A stretch of DNA of 16,555 bases from Bacteroidota bacterium (lineage in GTDB: Bacteria; Bacteroidota; Bacteroidia; Flavobacteriales; Weeksellaceae). The first letter of the stretch is position 1, and each line of letters starts with the position of its first letter. The position numbers and the translations under genes were made by a program. The notes beneath the pieces were generated by a model. The model did no database searches. It worked only from the letters and a program-made list of their open reading frames with translations, and had not been told where the DNA came from. Positions 14,816 to 16,555 of this stretch are shown here, one piece after another. The stretch spans positions 1 through 16,555 of the forward strand of contig JAEYOX010000120.1 of the NCBI GenBank assembly GCA_023411265.1, given 5' to 3'.

Positions 14816-15169
14816 ATGAAAAAATCAGGATATTTATTACTGTTGGCTGCCACCATGTCGTTAGCACAAAATACAGATTTTCATTTGCACAAAAACCTGG
14901 ATTCGCTGGCTATCAAAAATGCGGAAGACATCCTTTTTCATACTAAAAAACAATTTTTTTCCAGCAGTTTTGCGTTGAATCAGCGGTCAGAAATGATGCG
15001 GAATACACATGAACTCATCAGGAATACTTTAAATTTCAATAATTTAATAAAAAACGACTTGACTGTAGTTGACTATCCGCTGTACTCCCAACCCTATCAA
15101 AATACCGCGAATTCGGGCTTGCCAACTTTGCTTCATGTTCCGGTATATCAATCTAAATACAACAAATAA
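14816..15169 (+). CDS. Unrecognised small secreted protein between lpxA and efp
   Basis: A 117-residue protein that I do not recognise. Residues 1-17 look like a Sec signal peptide (basic KK, then a LLLLAATM core) with a likely cut at SLA-Q (17/18), and no lipobox. The mature part of about 100 residues is polar, rich in Asn, His and Tyr. It has a likely helical stretch (about 25-80) and a Pro/Tyr-rich end (DYPLYSQPYQ, LHVPVYQSKYNK). There are no cysteines and no membrane segments. It begins two bases after the lpxA stop and ends seven bases before efp, so it is surely part of the operon and a real gene. A role in the cell envelope can be guessed only from its export signal and neighbours. Confidence 0.75.
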   Translation: MKKSGYLLLLAATMSLAQNTDFHLHKNLDSLAIKNAEDILFHTKKQFFSSSFALNQRSEMMRNTHELIRNTLNFNNLIKNDLTVVDYPLYSQPYQNTANSGLPTLLHVPVYQSKYNK

Positions 15170-15176
15170 ATTATAA

Positions 15177-15740
15177 ATGGCAACAAGCAACGATATCAGA
15201 AAAGGACTGTGTATTGAATACAGCAATGATATTTTCAAAGTAATTGAATTTCTTCATGTAAAACCTGGAAAAGGGCCTGCGTTTGTAAGAACAAAAATGA
15301 AATCTGTCACCAATGGAAAAGTGATTGACAATACTTTTTCGGCAGGACATAAAATTGATGAGGTAAAAGTAATTACCCGAAAATTCCAATATTTGTACGA
15401 TGATGAAAACGGATTTCATTTCATGAACAATGACGATTTTTCGCAAATTTATCTCAATAAGGAAATGATCGAAAACGCCCAGTTTATGAAGCCTGGTGAA
15501 GAAGTGACCATCATTCTGAAAGAAGCCGATGAGTCTCCGCTTTCCGCAGAAATTCCGCCAACGGTGTATCTGGATGTGATAGAAGCAGATCCTGGCGTGA
15601 AAGGAAATACGGCCACCAACGCATTAAAAAATGCCATCGTAGAAACCGGAGCCCGCGTGATGGTTCCCCTGTTCATAGAGCCTGGAGATAAAATTAAAGT
15701 GAATACCGAAGATGGTTCTTATTTGGAAAGAGTAAAATAA
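15177..15740 (+). CDS. efp: Translation elongation factor P
   Basis: A 187-residue cytoplasmic factor that relieves ribosomes stalled at polyproline stretches by reaching the peptidyl-transferase centre. It has the usual three beta-barrel domains: an N-terminal KOW-like domain (about 1-63), then two OB domains (about 65-125 and 128-187). The tip loop reads KPGKGPAF (29-36), with Lys32 at the position that is modified in many bacteria; whether it is modified here is unknown. The end GDKIKVNTEDGSYLERVK matches the EF-P C-terminal signature. It lies seven bases after the small secreted protein gene and is probably cotranscribed with lpxA. Confidence 0.97.
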   Translation: MATSNDIRKGLCIEYSNDIFKVIEFLHVKPGKGPAFVRTKMKSVTNGKVIDNTFSAGHKIDEVKVITRKFQYLYDDENGFHFMNNDDFSQIYLNKEMIENAQFMKPGEEVTIILKEADESPLSAEIPPTVYLDVIEADPGVKGNTATNALKNAIVETGARVMVPLFIEPGDKIKVNTEDGSYLERVK

Positions 15741-15758
15741 TATTTCAATAACAGAAGC

Positions 15759-15812
15759 AGGTTTTAGGTTCCGTATTCACAATATTCTGAATAGGTAATT
15801 TGAAACCTTTTT
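15759..15812 (+). terminator. Possible terminator after efp
   Basis: AGGTTT (15759-15764) pairs with AAACCT (15803-15808). An inner stem CCgTATTC/GAATAGG with one bulged base is nested inside, and Ts follow the outer stem. It begins 18 bases past the efp stop and ends shortly before the next ATG (15823). The stem is long and imperfect, so it may be only partly effective. Confidence 0.4.
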
Positions 15813-15822
15813 ATTTATTTTT

Positions 15823-16555
15823 ATGAAATTTCATCAGCCTCAAACCCTCCATTCCATTGCTGAAATCATTGGAGCACGATATATCGGCAGCAGCGATTTT
15901 CCGGTCTTCGGTACCAACGAAATTCACCGGGTAACGCCTGGAGATATCGTATTCGTAAACCATCCGAAATATTATGACAAAGCTCTAAATTCAGCTGCGA
16001 CAGTTATTCTTATCGATAAGGAAGTGGAGTGTCCGGAAGGAAAAGCGTTGTTGATTTCAGATGATCCTTTCAGGGATTTTAATATCATTAATTTACATTT
16101 TACTAAACTGAATAACTTCCGTGAAGAACTTCATAATGTGGAAATTGGCGAAGGTAGTTTCATTCATCCGACCGCTGTGCTGGGCAATGATGTCAAAATA
16201 GGGAAAAACTGTCATATCTTTCCTCATGTAGTAATTGGCGACCGGACTGTTATTGGAGATGAAGTTATTATTCAGGCCAATACGGTGATTGGTGGTGATG
16301 CTTTTTATTACAGAAAAGTAAATGGTAATTTTGATCGTCTGGTTTCCGTCGGAAACGTTGTAATCGAAAATCAGGTGGAAATTGGTAACGGCTGCACGAT
16401 TGACCGTGGAGTGACAGATTCCACTATCATTGGGGAAGGTTCGGTGCTGGACAATCAGATTCAGATCGGACACGATACCATTATCGGAAAAAAATGTCTG
16501 ATTGCTTCCCAAACCGGTATCGCAGGCTGCTGCATTATCGAAGATGAAGTTACCA
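15823..16555 (+). CDS. Second LpxD-like acyltransferase, cut by the window end
   Basis: The first 244 residues are present and the 3' end is missing. It is a paralogue of the LpxD at 11603. An N-terminal domain (about 1-100) with HRVTPGDIVFVNHPKYYDKA matches the uridine-binding domain, and a hexapeptide beta-helix follows from about 105. The catalytic His is kept as His217 in IQIGHDTIIGKK. The segment that reads VIGADGFGYQ in LpxD is VIGGDAFYYRKVNG here (156-169), so the substrate pocket probably differs. In Flavobacteria such a gene often follows efp. It could be a true LpxD with another chain or substrate preference, or an acyltransferase for another sugar; the sequence alone cannot decide. 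The ATG at 15823 follows an AT-rich stretch with no Shine-Dalgarno site. Confidence 0.88.
   Translation, partial: MKFHQPQTLHSIAEIIGARYIGSSDFPVFGTNEIHRVTPGDIVFVNHPKYYDKALNSAATVILIDKEVECPEGKALLISDDPFRDFNIINLHFTKLNNFREELHNVEIGEGSFIHPTAVLGNDVKIGKNCHIFPHVVIGDRTVIGDEVIIQANTVIGGDAFYYRKVNGNFDRLVSVGNVVIENQVEIGNGCTIDRGVTDSTIIGEGSVLDNQIQIGHDTIIGKKCLIASQTGIAGCCIIEDEVT

Noticed and set aside
16093..16512. Open frame of 139 codons on the minus strand near the window end
   Set aside because: It is antisense to the second LpxD-like gene, whose hexapeptide repeats explain the lack of stops.
1..16555. Search for insertion sequences, CRISPR arrays, tRNA or rRNA genes and attachment sites
   Set aside because: No transposase or integrase genes, regularly spaced repeats, cloverleaf-like stretches or flanking direct repeats were recognised by eye.

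Overview
The window looks like a chromosomal segment from a Bacteroidota bacterium, most likely Flavobacteriales and probably the Chryseobacterium/Cloacibacterium side (Weeksellaceae). The genus is an inference and cannot be fixed from the sequence alone. The support is an AT-rich background, promoters of the TAnnTTTG (-7) type, almost no Shine-Dalgarno sites, a PorX regulator of the type IX secretion system, an lpxC-fabZ gene fusion, and a clade II (Sec-type, here lipoprotein) nitrous oxide reductase.

Layout: (1) 15-338 (+) is a small RRM RNA-binding protein with its own terminator. (2) 576-1130 (-) is a fasciclin-domain lipoprotein. (3) 1293-7831 (-) is a complete N2O-respiration cluster, read right to left: lipoprotein cytochrome c, nosZ, a four-helix membrane protein (NosB-like), nosL, nosD, nosF, nosY. 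(4) 7992-8384 (+) is a divergent small lipoprotein cytochrome c that shares the control region with the nos cluster. (5) 8568-10112 (-) is porX. (6) 10332-16555 (+) is an HD-domain phosphohydrolase followed by a lipid A cluster: lpxD, lpxC-fabZ, lpxA, an unrecognised small secreted protein, efp, and a second lpxD-like acyltransferase cut by the window end.

How the parts work together: NosZ reduces N2O to N2 and is predicted to be lipid-anchored. NosL (copper delivery) and NosDFY (maturation of the CuZ site) assemble it, and one or both lipoprotein cytochromes c probably feed it electrons. No NosR, NosX or NosGH/C genes are seen here. LpxA, LpxC and LpxD carry out the first three lipid A steps, and the FabZ domain supplies fatty acid synthesis from the same hydroxyacyl-ACP pool.

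The most notable signal is regulatory. An 18-bp palindrome (TTATGA-N6-TCATAA) sits between the two divergent cytochrome genes. A near copy, including most of the spacer, lies upstream of the fasciclin gene (shared core ATGATTMCAGTCATAA). Both resemble FNR/DNR-type Crp-family sites. In both cases the palindrome centre lies 33-34 bp upstream of a candidate -7 box, which would put it near -41 relative to transcription start. This suggests that the fasciclin lipoprotein belongs to the N2O regulon. No mobile elements, CRISPR arrays, tRNAs or rRNAs were seen.
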